Below are positions 54,786-64,000 of a stretch of 64,000 nucleotides of DNA, piece by piece; position 1 is the first letter of the stretch, and each line of letters starts with the position of its first letter. A program made the position numbers and the translations under genes. The stretch spans positions 132,630,972 through 132,694,971 of the forward strand of contig NC_060248.1 in the NCBI RefSeq assembly GCF_921293095.1, in the 5' to 3' direction. Source of the stretch: Ischnura elegans (taxonomy: Eukaryota > Arthropoda > Insecta > Odonata > Coenagrionidae). Below the pieces are notes generated by a model. That model was not told the origin of the DNA. It was given only the letters and a program-made list of their open reading frames with translations, and searched no databases.

Positions 54786-56911
54786 ATTCAATGGATAAAA
54801 CGACTACAGTGGCGTATGTCGGTCCTCATTTTGGGATATTTCCCCCTGAAGGGACTACTTAAAGAGAGGAGCGACCACTTTGTTTCGTCGAAGCTTGCTT
54901 TCTGCTCTCCGCACTTTGGGCGCATTATAATGGGCTTCCAAAAATGTCCGCAGCACGGCGAAGACTGTATAGATATGAATTTATTCTCAATATTAACTAT
55001 ACAATAATTTCAACCGCAAGGAATAGAATTGAAATGTTAAGATTGTAATGGATCATGTAATCAAGATAATTATTTTATAAATTACAGCCATCAGACCTAA
55101 TTATGTCTACACTATATCTCCCTGAATTTCGGCTCGTTCTGCATGTCAGCTAAACGGGTCGCGAGTTCAGTAAAACCATTTACATGTCAACAACAAGGTG
55201 GTTGACGACAATTAATTTTCGAGGCATGCATTAAATTTCGAGGCTGGAGAATCCCCAGAATCTCATCTCAGGATATTACCCGCGGAGGGTGCTACCATTT
55301 GCATATATAGATATAAGTTTGGAGAGATACAGAGCGTAACCTTCATAACGTGCAGAGAGAGGTGAATGCACCTTCAGGAATATTCGTCAAACTCAGTTTC
55401 GGACCTTCGGTTTTGCTTCTCTCGATATCTCTCGCTAGTACTCGAACTAATGGTGCTCAACCACAGCTTAAGATGACGGCTGGATAATTGCGAGGGGAAT
55501 GGGGGAGATCATTATGAAGTTTGGCTTACTCAAGTTAGCAAGGGAACCCCGTGATATTTTATGTTTAACGACGTGAGAAAATTCTCTTATACGAGGTCGA
55601 TTCGAATAAAAACCTTGAAAATAACTTTTTATTGTTGCTGCTGGGAACATATTTTGCATATTATTTTTTTCATTGCCTCACCTAATACATTCAATACAAG
55701 TTTTCCAATGCTAATTTTTTCTGATTGTAGGGCGAGGATATTTCTTCTGACTCTTATTTTTCTAGCTCTAAATTATATATTTAAAGAACCACGAAATGAA
55801 CGCGCCGAAGGCCCGTATCACATATCTGTACCGGTGAGTAAAAGAGCCAGAAAAATACTAATTAAATGATTGATTGGGCGTAAGCATAAGAAAATACATG
55901 AAATTCAACCAAAGCATGATATCTCTTGTCGAAATTTTTTGAGGCCCATGCGTGCACCAATTAAATATTTGAGTCATAAATAAGGTGAGGAGTTTTCTTC
56001 GTTACGCTTTTAAACATCAGTGCTTTTTGTTTCAAAGAATTTTTAACCTTAAAGTTTAGTATTGGTTCATAAATTTTGGTGTCTAGAACAAAAGCTACGA
56101 TAGTACGTCTGGCCCATATCCATAATTTTTCTTTATAAAGGCTGATGCAGCTCCGCAGTATGCGTTTACCAATCGTTCTACGACTTTTTAATCGTGAAAT
56201 TTGCACCAACAATAAGTCGAAAACAGTTATGTAACTTCCGGAGATGGGGGAAATATTTAACACGCCTATGGGAACCCTATCTATATGTATACGGATATAG
56301 ATCGAAATTCGGAATAGAAACTTCACTCTCCTTGCTCTTTTACAAATCCCTTCTGATGTGACCTTCTTCAGGATAGAAATGATAGTTCTAGGAATAATAA
56401 AAATCAAGCATGGATAATTCTAACTTGGTACGCGCTTGAAATCCGTCTCTTATTTCTTGGCTTACTCAACTCACAATGGCTATGCGAGAAACCTTTTGGG
56501 GATTTTGGAGAGGTGGGGGATTTTCGGCGACCCCTGGTCCTTAGCAAGGTTTTGCTTAGACTGAAGGGTCGGTGGCAGTCGGTCATAACTTGTTGTCTGC
56601 CGCTTGGGGGTGGGATGAAGACGTAGATACGGGCGAGGAGTAATATTCGGCACACGTCCTCGTGATGGAAGACATGCTCCCTACTGGTCGCTATCCGCGA
56701 GTCACGAAAACAGGTTCTCGGGAGCCCACGATCACTACAGGGCACCCCCCACCAACCACCCCCCCCTCACACACACAACTACCCCTCGCCACCCCACAAA
56801 GGAAGAAAAAATAGGGAGGGAGGTTGAAGAGGGAAATACATGAGGTAAGAGAAACACACTCGAGTACTGATGATCGATTTATTGCTTATTATTGTAAAAA
56901 GGGGAGGGTTG
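54786..56911. other. Unassigned DNA; possible mariner-type terminus near 55589
   Basis: TACGAGGTCGATTCGAATAA followed by AAACCTTGAAAAT (from about 55589) resembles a mariner-type terminal repeat after a TA, but no matching right end or transposase was found. No gene recognised. A 148-codon minus-strand frame at 55961-56407 has no domain. Confidence 0.3.
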
Positions 56912-56985
56912 TCGATTAGTCAGCTGAGTCCTGGGCTTCTGTTCGAAGTGCCTCGGGTTCAAATCCCAGTAGAACCTTTATACAC
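56912..56985 (+). repeat. tRNA-like SINE head
   Basis: A B-box-perfect GGTTCAAATCC (56950-56960) within CTCGGGTTCAAATCCCAG lies about 40 bp after a poor A-box-like GTCAGCTGAGTCC. No acceptor stem pairing. Either a SINE promoter or a tRNA pseudogene. Confidence 0.45.
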
Positions 56986-58601
56986 CCGCTAGACAAACGA
57001 ATGACTTGGGAAAGAAAGGGGCCTGAATATTTTAAATTTAATACATGTGACTTATACATAACCTTCGGGGTTGAATAACTGAAGTAGTATGACTCACAAT
57101 TCAAATAAATGGGCAGTGTAACTGAGAGATGGAAGCTTTGGGTTACCATAAAAGTTGCGTGTATAAAGAGTTCGTCCAAAATTAATCCTTGACGGTTAAG
57201 GTCAAACATCATAAGATTGTTTTGATGATACTCATTGTTGCATCATTGTAATCTCATCCACTTGTTTTGTGACTGATGTTCGTATTCATTTATTCAACGT
57301 CTTATAAAAATTTTCCTCTTCAATCAGTTCATGTGATTTTTTATTTTTCTGGTGAACTTTTTCGATTTTATGCTGCAAATTATCAATGACAGTCTTGTAA
57401 ACCATGAGTTTGCCATCTGTTAATATTTTTTATACAATTTAACTTCCAAAATATGTTTTTCTGTTTTTTCCAGTTTTTTAAGGAATTATTAGGATATGAC
57501 ATAACGCTGGAACTAAAACTCAAAGGATTAGGAGTGGAGAAGTTGGGATTCAGGTTTAAACTTAGCAAACGGTGACAAAGCGATTCATTAGGTTGCCATC
57601 AACCGTCCTCGCCACTTCGGAAGAGAGCTCTCCTCAGTGTCAAGGTCGATTTATAGAAAAAAATTGCAAAAATAAGTCAGCACAAAACGAAAAATTTGCG
57701 TTTAAAAACCTTTGAGGCGTTTATAGAAAGAAGGTGTAAAATTCTTGTGCTGAACTATAAAAGCTGCCTGCCGCATCGACAGCATGAAGTTGAGTTGCTT
57801 CCTAACCACATCAATGTCTTTTACGGAGTTCACCACACAAATCCACGTTGTGTTCCATCCCAAGATGCCTTCTTTCACGAGCCACGGATTGAGTTAACGA
57901 AATACGGATGAAGGTATTGGAATCTAAGGCTAGAGTTAGTCAATTGTTTGCTGTTTTGTAGCTAAATATTTTCGAAGCAGCTGCTTCTCCGCTCAGCTTT
58001 CTCCTCTCCATGTTGACCCCTCCCCCCCACCGGTTGCCTAAGCGACGCATCATTCCTTATCTGAGGCACGCACGCACCCATCGCCCGGGCGCGGGTCCAT
58101 TTTTCTCTTGGTCCGGCAGAGGGGGCTGCATACATTAGCATCCCGCGACGCACGCTGGGCCGAATAAATATTTGTTAACATTCGGAACGGTAGAAATTCC
58201 AAATTACTGTCTCGTAAACGTCAGAGAGATAACGTTTAAACCTGCGCTACGGCTCTATCAAAAAGATTCCTCCTCCTCTTTCTTGATTCCTCGAGAGGTC
58301 GTTTTCCGGAGAGCAAGTGAGGGATATGTTCTCATTAGGCACGCACTCATCGTATGACAACTTGGTAATAATATGTTCGAAATTGTAATGGTAGTCACTG
58401 AGAAAATTCTATTGGAAGGCGAATTAAATTGATATTGAACATTAATTTCGTTTAAAATATTTTATGTAACCCCAAACAGAACAGTAAATGGTTTATGACC
58501 ATAACACATAGGCTTTTCTTACAAATAGAAACCGTCTTGTGTCTTTTTAAAACAACCCGATAAGGGAATACATTAACTTGACAATGAGTTCGTGAAAATT
58601 C
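56986..58601. other. Unassigned DNA with GC-rich patch at 58000-58160
   Basis: The patch contains the X-box-like site at 58033-58046 and a CTCF-like AGAGGGGGCTGC word near 58120. No gene recognised. Confidence 0.35.
58033..58046 (+). promoter_or_regulatory. X-box-like (RFX) site 2
   Basis: GTTGCC-TA-AGCGAC has one mismatch to GTNRCC(0-3)RGYAAC. The surrounding 20 bp nearly equal those around 11783-11796. Confidence 0.3.
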
Positions 58602-58731
58602 ACTCGGGAACTCCACCGGGTCATGTTGTCCAACTCCATTGCAGTCGACGTTTCGATGAACGAGTTGTCCATCATCATCAGGGCATGACCGAGGTGGAGT
58701 TGGAGAACCTGTCCCGGTAGAATTCCCGAGT
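58602..58731 (-). ncRNA. Hammerhead-ribozyme-like fold, probably Penelope-type end
   Basis: Read on the minus strand: outer stem ACTCGGGAA/TTCCCGAGT (58723-58731 with 58602-58610); stem I pairing CTCCACC and GGTCATG blocks (58684-58700 with 58609-58625); core CTGATGA (58675-58681); a 7-bp stem II GATGGAC/GTTCATC (58667-58673 with 58655-58661, one G-U) with a 5-base loop; GAAA (58651-58654); then a possible bulged stem III GTCGAC/GTTGGAC. That is the order CUGANGA-stem II-GAAA-stem III enclosed by stem I. Against activity, one extra U separates CUGAUGA from stem II and no clear NUH cleavage triplet precedes the 3' side of stem I. Hammerhead motifs in Penelope-like terminal repeats are known, which suggests the origin. 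Confidence 0.5.
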
Positions 58732-59950
58732 AACCTTGGACGATTCCGTACGGCGGAAAAGCCTGCGATCATTCTTGAAAATGAATTGTTTACTTTCTGG
58801 GTTTATGTAACTCCTACTTATTTACAACGTATTTATTTAGACGCCTTCGTTTATAATAATATATTTTTCACTACCACTGCTACTTATATTGGCACTAAAT
58901 ATAGTTGCATCATCCAAAATAATGTCGAATGCAGAGGATGAGAATCAATTCAAACTCTGGAATAAATAATTACCAATTAAAAAATTATGATTGGAATATT
59001 ACGGATGAAACTTATCACGGACTGCCAATTAATACTTAGCAAATAGTGGTAGAGATTTTAGTTTCATAACTTACCATTTAACTGGCATCGATTCGTACTA
59101 ATGCTGGATGAGAGAGTGAACTTCAGCATATTTTACAATCAATCATCCTGCGTTTCTTCAATTGTTGTCTATCAATTTTGCTGTCAATTTCCTCACGAGC
59201 GTTGCTTCGTTACTCAGGTATGATGAAGGATATAGCAAATTGGCCGGGAAGAATTGATTGTGGATGGCAAAACAGGGTCTGTAGGGGTAGTGGTTTGAGT
59301 TCGTCATTCTTTTCTTAGTTATCCAAGATGTTCTCTATCTCCTGGACCAGCCTCCCTACTCTGCCTATCGTAATCCGTGCGTTGTGCAGTAATATTAGAA
59401 AAATTCATATTCCATATTATATAATTAGTTTAAATGCATTATATTATTCAGTCTCAGGTCTCTAAAGTACTTATATTTAAAAAATCTGCAATCAAAGGCA
59501 GTGTTTTGGATGTTTCCATGTATGCCACTCCAATTTAAAATCAGTTAACTCAGTGTAATTAGTACACTTTTTTGAAAAAAAACAATGGAGAAAATTTGTT
59601 CAAGTAAATATTGCAGAAATTTACCTTGGCGCTGTTAACTATTTCTTGCCTAATAATGTACATATAATGTCTATGTCGGTGCGACATGCAATGTAAAATT
59701 GATTTTCAATAAATCTTAAACCTTCATAACAGCATAAAAAATCACTGCAATGAGTGAATAAGAATGATATTTGCCCCTAAATAAGGAAAAATATACTCAT
59801 TTTCATTAGAAAGGGGATTCAGAAGCTATTTGATTGGAATATTTTCATGAATAATTACAGAAATGACGTGGAAGTGGATTTAAAATGGCCTGAAAAATTC
59901 TGCGTACATGTAAATCAAATCAGTCTTTGGTGTCGAGTGCAGTCTGGCGT
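58732..59950. other. Unassigned DNA
   Basis: No recognisable feature. Confidence 0.4.
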
Positions 59951-59958
59951 GTAGTATA

Positions 59959-60213
59959 CAGTGGCATAGCCAGGAATTTCATTCGGGGAGGGTCCAAAAC
60001 TAGAAGGGAACATTTTTGAAAAACAGGGTACTAAGAAGAGGGTTTTAAACTTATTTTAACACTTTTCACAATCGAAAAACCTCATTTGTAAAATAAATAT
60101 TTTGTTAATTCATAAATTTTCTACTTTTTTCCTTTTATAAAGGAAAATAATATTGTTTTTATATTTCAGGGGGGTTCTTGACCCCCCAGACCCCCCCCCT
60201 GGCTACGCCACTG
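59959..60213. mobile_element. 255-bp hAT-type MITE
   Basis: The left end CAGTGGCATAGCCAGG and the complement of the right end (CAGTGGCGTAGCCAGG) are 16-bp inverted repeats with one mismatch, each followed by G-rich subterminal sequence. Flanks GTAGTATA (59951-59958) and GTACTACA (60214-60221) agree at 6 of 8 positions, fitting an aged 8-bp duplication. No coding sequence. Confidence 0.75.
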
Positions 60214-60221
60214 GTACTACA

Positions 60222-60469
60222 CGTATCAACCACATTTTCTTCTTGATTTGCGGCTCTTACCTGCGCTGCTCTGGTCACGGCGAGGTGAAGTTTAGCTTGT
60301 GTGGTGGATGAAGGTTGGCGTAAATGAGAGGATGCAAGCTCAGGTCAGAGCAACGAGAGCGAAGGAGAAGTTGACCGTCCATCAGCGGCCTTTAATTCCG
60401 TCTGGGCCAAAAAATCGAATATCCAGGGAGTAGTAATTAGGCGTCCGCTTAGCATGGCTCCTCCCAAGA
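60222..60469. other. Unassigned DNA
   Basis: Nothing recognisable. Confidence 0.35.
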
Positions 60470-61030
60470 AGTGGAAATTACCTCCGCTGGATGGAAGAGG
60501 GAGCTGTTGCCCTTTGTTGGGCCCGACGCAAAATCGCTCTTGCCCGTCGATCGCGAGGGATATCGTGTGAGGGGCCCCTGGGAAATATCGGGTCGCCCCT
60601 CGGGCCCATCGGAAAAAAGCCTTCCAGCCCCAACTTATATAAAGAAAGCCCCGTTACGCCCAGAGGCGGAATTAACATTTCTGGAGGGTTCACCGGGGAG
60701 GAACACAGCCATCCTCCCTCGAACTCCCTTTCGGAGGAGGGTGGAAGGATTGGAGGTAATCGTAATGATGGGGGCGACCCTTTGCTTCCATCGAGGGACC
60801 ACTTCCGGCGATTATCATATCTGTGTATTAGGGAGGGTGGAGGGTGGGGACGGGACGTTTATGGAAACTGCTGGCACTTATACGCCGGCGACTCCCTCCG
60901 CCATCTCCTCTCTCCGTTTAGGGCCAACCACTCCTCTCGGGTGGGCGTTGCGCTGCAGAAGGTCGCCACATGTTATCCGGGCCAATTAAAGCGATCGCTG
61001 TAGCCGCGCCGCTCATTTTCTGCGCGAGCA
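60470..61030. other. GC-rich island with two long overlapping frames
   Basis: Plus-strand frames of 172 codons (60471-60989) and 170 codons (60491-61003) overlap over nearly their whole length in different phases. A TATATAAA word lies at 60636-60643 inside them. Neither product has a recognised domain. Simultaneous openness of two phases points to composition, although a genuine exon cannot be ruled out. Confidence 0.35.
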
Positions 61031-63729
61031 GTACGTGCCTTCCCTCGAGGGACGACGGGTTAGTGAGTGGGCCGTGTTATTTCTCCCCATCTCCATCGAA
61101 TTTTTTTTTTTTTTTGGGGTGTTGTTAGTCATTTGGTGGGGCGCCTTCTGCACCGAAGGGTTAAATGCGATGTGGACTCGGCAACAGCGGAGTGACTCCT
61201 CCTCTTCTTCTTGTGGTCCGGCAGCAAGGTAGCGAAAAGATTGAGAACTTGGCCATGAAGATAGGAAGGAAGCATCCCCTTATGAATGCTCCCGCAGGTG
61301 CTTGCTTTTGAAGATAACACGTCTTCCGGGCTTGACTCCGCGTTGGTCAGTCTCTTCAGACATTGAGAGTTTTACCAGTATTGCACTCGGCGTCTTCAGG
61401 TCTATTGAGCTGTTGACGCATCCTTTTTTATCACCTTATGCTTGTATTACATCCTCAGATTAGGTCGCAATTGATTGGCTTATGGTTTACTGTGCTTTTG
61501 TCTTCAACAATCGTTTCCATGAGTTGGCAAAGGAATAGCCATCTTCTAAATCAAAACTTACTGGCAATTTTCCACAAAAATTTCAATTCACAATATGTTA
61601 GAATTTTACCTCATTGAGCCTGTTATATTAACTCTCTGTATAAAATAGCCATCATCTTTGTTGTAATGGTACTCATTCTTGTTTATCCCTTTGACCTCAC
61701 CTAGTACTAGTGGAAAATATCCAGGCTCTTCGGTTATTAGATTGGCCGCTTCGAAATTGATTTAGTGTTAGGGGCGGCCCACCCTTGAGATATCTGCTGA
61801 GGCAGTTAGTCTCCATTGTCTGTTCTTCGCTGCCATTTGATGATCCATTATGCGTGGTTTCGGGGATCTGGCGTTTTGCTCAATTTAACTACTCCCTCGG
61901 CAGTATTTTACCTTGTAGACTCCACTCATCGTCTAGGTGGGGCCTCAACCTTTTACACGCCACTAAATGTCCTTGGTCTTGGAGAGACAATTGAACTCTG
62001 CCACTATTTTGTGCAGGCAATGATTGGGTGAAATCATGTTTTTTTTGGTCTAGCAACGTTTGAGATAAATGCAAACACAAGCAGAGTATATATGTTCATA
62101 ATTTGGTTACTAGGTTACGTTGCTGCGTATGCCACAATTACGAGTCAAATATTTTATTGGAGTATGCTAAATATTCAAATAGCAATCATTTTACGAGAGA
62201 TGTAGCACAGTCTACTCTATAGATGAGTATGGAGGGTATTGATAATGGAGAGTTAAATTCTGCACCACACCATGTTAAAAAAGACTCTTCTGACTCCATC
62301 AAAATCTAAGTTCGCTGGTGTGCTCAAAATTATAAATCCGTATTAGTCGTGCTGTACTATTAAAAAATTCCACAGACTTCAGTGTACTAAAAATCGTAAC
62401 ACTAATATCAGTCCGTACAACAGTGTGTAGGGAGCATTCGTTCGTTTAGAGACACGGGCACGCGTCCTCTTCGTTCGAACCACAGCATGCCTCATCACGT
62501 AGTTCAGTCTTTTAGACACAATGGACCCATTGGCCACAAATTCTGAGGTATTCTGATTTATGCTACGTCGAACGAGATCGATCACGACCCATTGAGCAAA
62601 TAGCCATCAACGGATCGGACCACACGGGTTGGGCAGGGAAAATAGCCTCTTCCTCTACAACTTAGCATTTTTGAGAGCGATAAACTTCGTTACAATAGCC
62701 GCCAAATAATAGTAAAGGGACTGTGTAGATCATGAATCTTTATTTTTCGTGCGTGCATATAATTATTGACGTTATGGTAAAAAATTAGTTATTTTACCGC
62801 CTGACTTCTAACGTTAAACTATTTCTACATGCATCCCATTCATAAAGAAAATTGCACTGTATACCGAAGTGTAATCTGCCCTAATACGCTGAGAACTCCG
62901 CCATAATAGTATATTAGAAATAGAGTGACATTAAATTTGCATTACAGAGCAGCGTGTAATACTTGCCAGGAAACATCAGATTAGAATCTCTCTCAACGAA
63001 GAAATTAGCCTTTTTCGAGCTATTCATCAGATTCTCGATTTGCTTCTTGCACGCTGAAATGAATTTCCAATCCAAAATTTTCGAATCGAAAATCGAAGAC
63101 CATATACTTAAATTTATAGGTTGTGGGGTGAAACTAAGATAATTACTTGTATGTAAACATATCGTAGATATTTCAGGTCTTTTGTGAATCAATTTTGTGC
63201 ATAATTCGCCATAATGCTCTTCATTCATACTTTATTTCTCTGAAAAAATAAAACTGCGTTAAAAATTATTATTAAAATACTTTTAGAGTATAAAAATATA
63301 TTACTCATAGAGTCCAGCCGGAATGGTAGAGTTCAAACATTATAAAATACGTAGGCTATGACATTTATTCCTTTCAAAAATAATATTTCCATATTTTGTT
63401 TATGATGTGGCTACAAAGATAAATAATTGAGTGTGTAATGTATAAACGGTTTATTTGTTTAAAGCTTTTTTACGTAGTTTTCTGAGTCGCATATTCATAG
63501 CCCAGGAAGGAAAAATATAATTCTGACAATTCGGCTCAATAAACAGTGCTTCAGAACAAAAGCCTAGAATTCCAAGATTTATTGATTTAAGAAGAGCTGA
63601 TTTAATATTAAGATTTCAACGGGAAACATCCTCTATCAATCAGATTTTCAAAGATATCGAGGACAGACATGCATTTTCAGCCTACTGCTCAGAGCTCAGA
63701 GAAATTTTTAAATTTAATCCATTTTACTG
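61031..63729. other. Unassigned DNA
   Basis: A T15 run lies at 61101-61115. Small frames throughout lack domains. No repeat family was recognised until the TIR element at 63730. Confidence 0.4.
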
Positions 63730-64000
63730 AATAGGGTAGTTTCCTTCATCAAAGAAAACGAAAGGCATTGATTGCGATTCGTTACCCACCATTGGTGTAT
63801 TCATAATACACAAATTATTTGGTTTTTGAAATACCGGTTTAGACGAATGGCAAGGGTCAAATTTTATCCTCATTTGAAAAAGGCCAGATTGGCGCCCATG
63901 TGATTCCACTCCGCATGACGCCACAGGGACCTAGTTTCTACACGAGAGGATAGGAGTTATACATCGTCTGAGGTTACCAATGCATGCATGAGGCACAGAG
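63730..64000 (-). mobile_element. TIR element of ~668-bp family, copy 3 (cut by window edge)
   Basis: An inverted copy of the right ~270 bp of 4899-5567. It starts at the AATAGGGTAGTTTCCT terminus and runs off the window. It is closer to copy 1 than to copy 2 (for example in the CTCTGTGCCTCATGCATGCA block). Confidence 0.75.

Noticed and set aside
54323..54862. 179-codon plus-strand frame in a CpG-rich island
   Set aside because: Includes the translated 20-base C tract as a proline run; two other frames of 141 codons overlap on both strands; no domain.
55589..55640. Mariner-type left terminus
   Set aside because: No matching right terminus or transposase sequence within a reasonable distance.

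Overview
The window looks like TE-dominated nuclear DNA from an animal, most likely an insect or another arthropod. The basis is a Copia element primed in the Drosophila-copia manner (internal fragment of initiator tRNA-Met), a Penelope-like element with a GIY-YIG domain, several CR1/Jockey-type LINE remnants with TCTACATCTA-type 3' tails, hAT and piggyBac-type MITEs, and tRNA-derived SINE heads. Species assignment is inference only. No complete host gene, rRNA, true tRNA or CRISPR array could be recognised. Spliced host exons inside the GC-rich islands cannot be excluded.

Layout. 1-4.9 kb: unassigned DNA, a duplicated block (about 2720-2960 and 3827-4030) and a 72-bp-arm inverted repeat (3259-3433). 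4.9-5.6 kb: first copy of a ~668-bp family with terminal inverted repeats; further copies lie at 29.09-29.75 kb and, inverted and cut by the window edge, at 63.73-64.0 kb. 6-12.3 kb: three degenerate minus-strand CR1-like fragments, a GC-rich island (6.9-7.8 kb), a tRNA-type SINE head (9.24 kb) and a second SINE-like unit (12.1 kb). 14.6-18.3 kb: a second TIR element, a hammerhead-like motif (15.5 kb) and a 700-bp hAT deletion derivative with a perfect 8-bp target duplication and the tail of its transposase. 22.9-23.5 kb: frameshifted Penelope-like fragment. 26.1-27.2 kb: degenerate tandem duplication. 31.7-32.6 kb: a LINE 3' end interrupted by a piggyBac-type MITE. 33.35 kb: 147-bp hAT MITE.

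36.5-40.4 kb is the centrepiece: a Copia retrotransposon with 184-bp LTRs differing at one position, a 5-bp target duplication, PBS and polypurine tract. Its polyprotein is broken by a frameshift inside a local tandem duplication, and the region between the reverse transcriptase catalytic box and the end of RNase H is deleted. It is young but non-autonomous.

44-60 kb: another LINE 3' end (44.3 kb), a GC-rich island (44.7-45.4 kb), two further hAT-type MITEs (45.6 and 59.96 kb), a 52-bp-arm inverted repeat (47.4 kb), a nested cluster of three LINE fragments (51.6-54.2 kb), a CpG-rich island (54.2-54.8 kb), a tRNA-like SINE head (56.9 kb) and the best hammerhead-ribozyme-like fold (58.60-58.73 kb). 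60-64 kb is mostly unassigned apart from a GC-rich island at 60.47-61.03 kb.

Nothing suggests cooperating genes. The organisation is successive TE insertion and decay. The most unusual signals are a family of hammerhead-like cores, several small MITEs with diagnosable target duplications, and an apparent excess of the palindrome TGACGTCA.
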